Shown here one piece after another: positions 11,428-13,346 of a DNA stretch of 13,346 nt; position 1 is the first letter of the stretch, and each line of letters starts with the position of its first letter. The position numbers were made by a program, and so were the translations under genes. The notes under the pieces are model-generated. The model did no database searches. It saw only the letters and a list, made by a program, of their open reading frames with translations, and was not told where the DNA came from. The stretch comes from Planctomycetota bacterium. Lineage in GTDB: Bacteria; Planctomycetota; UBA1135; UBA2386. The stretch spans positions 1-13,346 of the forward strand of contig JAGQQZ010000727.1 of assembly GCA_020425915.1 (NCBI GenBank), read 5' to 3'.

Positions 11428-13346
11428 CTACTCGAACCGCAGATCGTCGAAGTAGACGCGCCGCGCCACGTCGAACGTCCCGTCGGTCTCGAACACGAGT
11501 TCGAGCCGTGCGACGTCGGTGAGGTCGATGCCGACGAACGCGTCGAGCGCGACCTCGACACCCACGAACCGCTCGTAGGTGTTCAGCGAGCTGGCAACGT
11601 CGTAGTCCGGGAGGATGCCGACCTGCGTCATCGCGTCCCACACGATCACGTCCGCGCTCCCACCGACGCCGTCGACGAGCCGAGCCGTGACCGTGACCCA
11701 GTCGAACCCGAAGTCGGTGGTCTGGCCGATCCGGAACGCGAGCTTGCGCCGCGCGGACACGTCGAGACCGCCGAGCTCGGTCATGTAGTCCGCGGCGTCG
11801 GTGCCCGAGAGGAACACGACGTTGTGCCGGATCCCGAGCGACGGGAAGCCGCCGAGCATCGGGTAGACCGATTCCTCGTTGCGCGACGCGGCCGACAGCG
11901 TGTTCGGCAGGCCGAGCAGGTTCGTCGACGGGTCGTCGTCCTGGAAGTCGTCGACGAGGATCCGCTCGACCATGTTCCGCCAACCGAACGCACCGACCTG
12001 CTCCGATCCGGCGTCGGCATCGCCGTAGAGCAGCCCGTCGAGCGAGCGGTCACCGCACCACCGCTGGATGAACGCCGTCGTGTACCGGAACAAGTGCGCG
12101 TGCTGCGCGGCGCGCGTGATCAAAGCGTTCGGCGCGTCGTAGGCGGCGGCGTCGGTCATGTAGGAGCCGACACCGCCATAGATCGTCACGAACGAGGTGG
12201 GTCCGGTGCGCCGATCCGCGAACTGGTCGGGCACCGGGAAGAACATGTCGAAGTCGAGTTCCGCGGAGAAGACCAGGCTCGGCGAGCGCGGCAGATCCGT
12301 CTCGATCGGATACATCGCCGTACCGCGCGGATCGCCCGGCGGAATCGTGAACGTGCTGAACCGGAGGTCGAGCGCCGAGGCGTAGACGTAGCCGCGAGCC
12401 TTGTTCTCACGCCAACGCGTGTGTGCCGCCTGGGCCGACCCGCCGCCGCGTTCGTGGCCACCGAAGAACAGCTTGTCGAGGTCGAACATGCCCTCGAGCG
12501 GATCGCCGACGTTCTGCGTGCGCGCGTCGAGGTCGTCTGCGACGGCTTCGAGGAACGCGGCGCCCGACTCGATCCCCGCCTCGATGACGACCTGGTCGTA
12601 GTTCGGGTCGGGAACACCCGACGACGCCCGGAACGAGACGTCATCCTCGACCGAGACGAACGCGATGCCCCAGCTCGCGAGGTGCTGCCCCAACGCGCCG
12701 TACTCCTCGAACCCGACGGTTCGTCCGTGGTGCCAGACGAGTACGGGGGCTGGTCGTGCGACTTCCGGCGGCACCCATGCGCGATACGCGGTCGAGTACG
12801 CGACCCCGTCGAACGACGACACGAACGCGGCAGCCTCGTCGACCACGGTGACCTGTCCGGCGAACGGCCCCGGAACGCTGAGGTCGGGCGGTGGAGTCGC
12901 GACGTCCGATTCGTCGGCTGCGAACACCGCGAGCGAGCAGCGCAACGGTTGGAGTTCCGTGTCCGACTGGCGCGCCCACAGCGTGAACCCGTAGTCACCC
13001 GGAACCGTCGGCGCGCCGCTCAGCGCCCCCGTCGTCGCGTCGAGCACGATCCCGTCGGGCAACGCGCCGTCGAGCACGCCGAACACCGGCGCCGTCGCGA
13101 CCGTGCCCGGGAGCGCGGCGAATGCGACCGAATCCGCGTACTCGGTGCCGACGCGCACCGACTTCAGGCCGAGGAACGGCCCGCGCCCGTCGACGGTCTC
13201 GAAGTCGATCGTGATCGTCTCCGAGAACTCGTCGACCGCCGCCGGTTGGAGACCGGGTCGGACGACGAGGGTGAACGTCCCACCTTCGGCGACGCGCGGT
13301 TCGACCGTCGCGATGCCGCCGACGAAGCTCGTCAGTCCACTCGTGA
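11428..13346 (-). CDS. Ig-like plus alpha/beta-hydrolase-like secreted protein with altered nucleophile (5' end outside window)
   Basis: At least 638 residues are visible and the frame is open to the right edge, so the start and probable signal peptide are missing; an in-frame GTG at 13158 is merely internal. The N-terminal visible part is beta-rich, followed by a putative Ig (He_PIG-type) unit LPDGIVLDATTGALSGAPTVPGDYGFTLWA (about 13065-12967). Then comes an alpha/beta-hydrolase-like domain: strand and oxyanion block PVLVWHHGRTVGFEEYGALGQHLASWGIAFVSVEDD (around 12745-12635), and the elbow position FFGGHERGGGSAQAAH (12470-12420), where the usual GHSxGG Ser is Glu (codon 12453-12451). SLVFSAELDFDMFFP matches the acid region. 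IYGGVGSYMTD has Ser where the usual GxGH His would be (codon 12165-12163). The C-terminus (RKLAFRIGQTTD ... VYFDDLRFE) is a beta-sandwich ending typical of these secreted proteins. It is probably a catalytically dead or differently working relative of platelet-activating-factor acetylhydrolase or chlorophyllase-like enzymes. Confidence 0.78.
   Translation of the reverse strand, partial: TSGLTSFVGGIATVEPRVAEGGTFTLVVRPGLQPAAVDEFSETITIDFETVDGRGPFLGLKSVRVGTEYADSVAFAALPGTVATAPVFGVLDGALPDGIVLDATTGALSGAPTVPGDYGFTLWARQSDTELQPLRCSLAVFAADESDVATPPPDLSVPGPFAGQVTVVDEAAAFVSSFDGVAYSTAYRAWVPPEVARPAPVLVWHHGRTVGFEEYGALGQHLASWGIAFVSVEDDVSFRASSGVPDPNYDQVVIEAGIESGAAFLEAVADDLDARTQNVGDPLEGMFDLDKLFFGGHERGGGSAQAAHTRWRENKARGYVYASALDLRFSTFTIPPGDPRGTAMYPIETDLPRSPSLVFSAELDFDMFFPVPDQFADRRTGPTSFVTIYGGVGSYMTDAAAYDAPNALITRAAQHAHLFRYTTAFIQRWCGDRSLDGLLYGDADAGSEQVGAFGWRNMVERILVDDFQDDDPSTNLLGLPNTLSAASRNEESVYPMLGGFPSLGIRHNVVFLSGTDAADYMTELGGLDVSARRKLAFRIGQTTDFGFDWVTVTARLVDGVGGSADVIVWDAMTQVGILPDYDVASSLNTYERFVGVEVALDAFVGIDLTDVARLELVFETDGTFDVARRVYFDDLRFE

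Overview
The window is GC-rich (hand counts of several 60-base lines give 68-73% G+C in most genes). It carries secreted proteins typical of the deep-branching, giant-gene Planctomycetota: a LamG-like repeat protein, a hydrolase-like protein with a putative Ig domain, and two proteins ending in a related C-terminal domain with the pattern IG...C.L.T ... Q ... SN. I infer a planctomycete or a close relative. This rests on gene style, not on a marker gene. No rRNA, tRNA, CRISPR array, insertion sequence or phage gene was seen.

Layout. Positions 1-3443 hold three minus-strand genes: an unrecognised protein running off the left edge (TTG start, strong ribosome binding site), a small secreted protein, and an FAD-dependent amine-oxidase-like oxidoreductase. 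Positions 3444-3702 are a divergent intergenic region with a possible 41-residue leader ORF. Positions 3703-8208 are on the plus strand: a MmcQ/YjbR-family protein, a secreted tandem DUF1579 protein closed by a very stable hairpin, an S15-family (Xaa-Pro dipeptidyl-peptidase-like) hydrolase interrupted by an in-frame TAA, and an Fpg/Nei-type DNA glycosylase starting one base after the S15 reading frame ends. Positions 8278-13346 are on the minus strand and convergent with the glycosylase: a 999-residue secreted protein with two LamG-like and two further repeated beta domains, in visibly lower-GC DNA, then a secreted Ig plus alpha/beta-hydrolase-like protein running off the right edge, whose nucleophile elbow carries Glu where Ser is expected.

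I see no single pathway. The common theme is the envelope and exterior: five of the nine genes have, or probably have, a signal peptide. MutM-like repair and the FAD enzyme are intracellular housekeeping. The points most worth checking are the TAA inside the S15 gene, the apparently dead hydrolase, the C-terminal domain shared by two secreted proteins, the compositional shift of the LamG gene, and possible leaderless promoters at 3560 and 5438. I did not find convincing evidence of a new multi-gene system.
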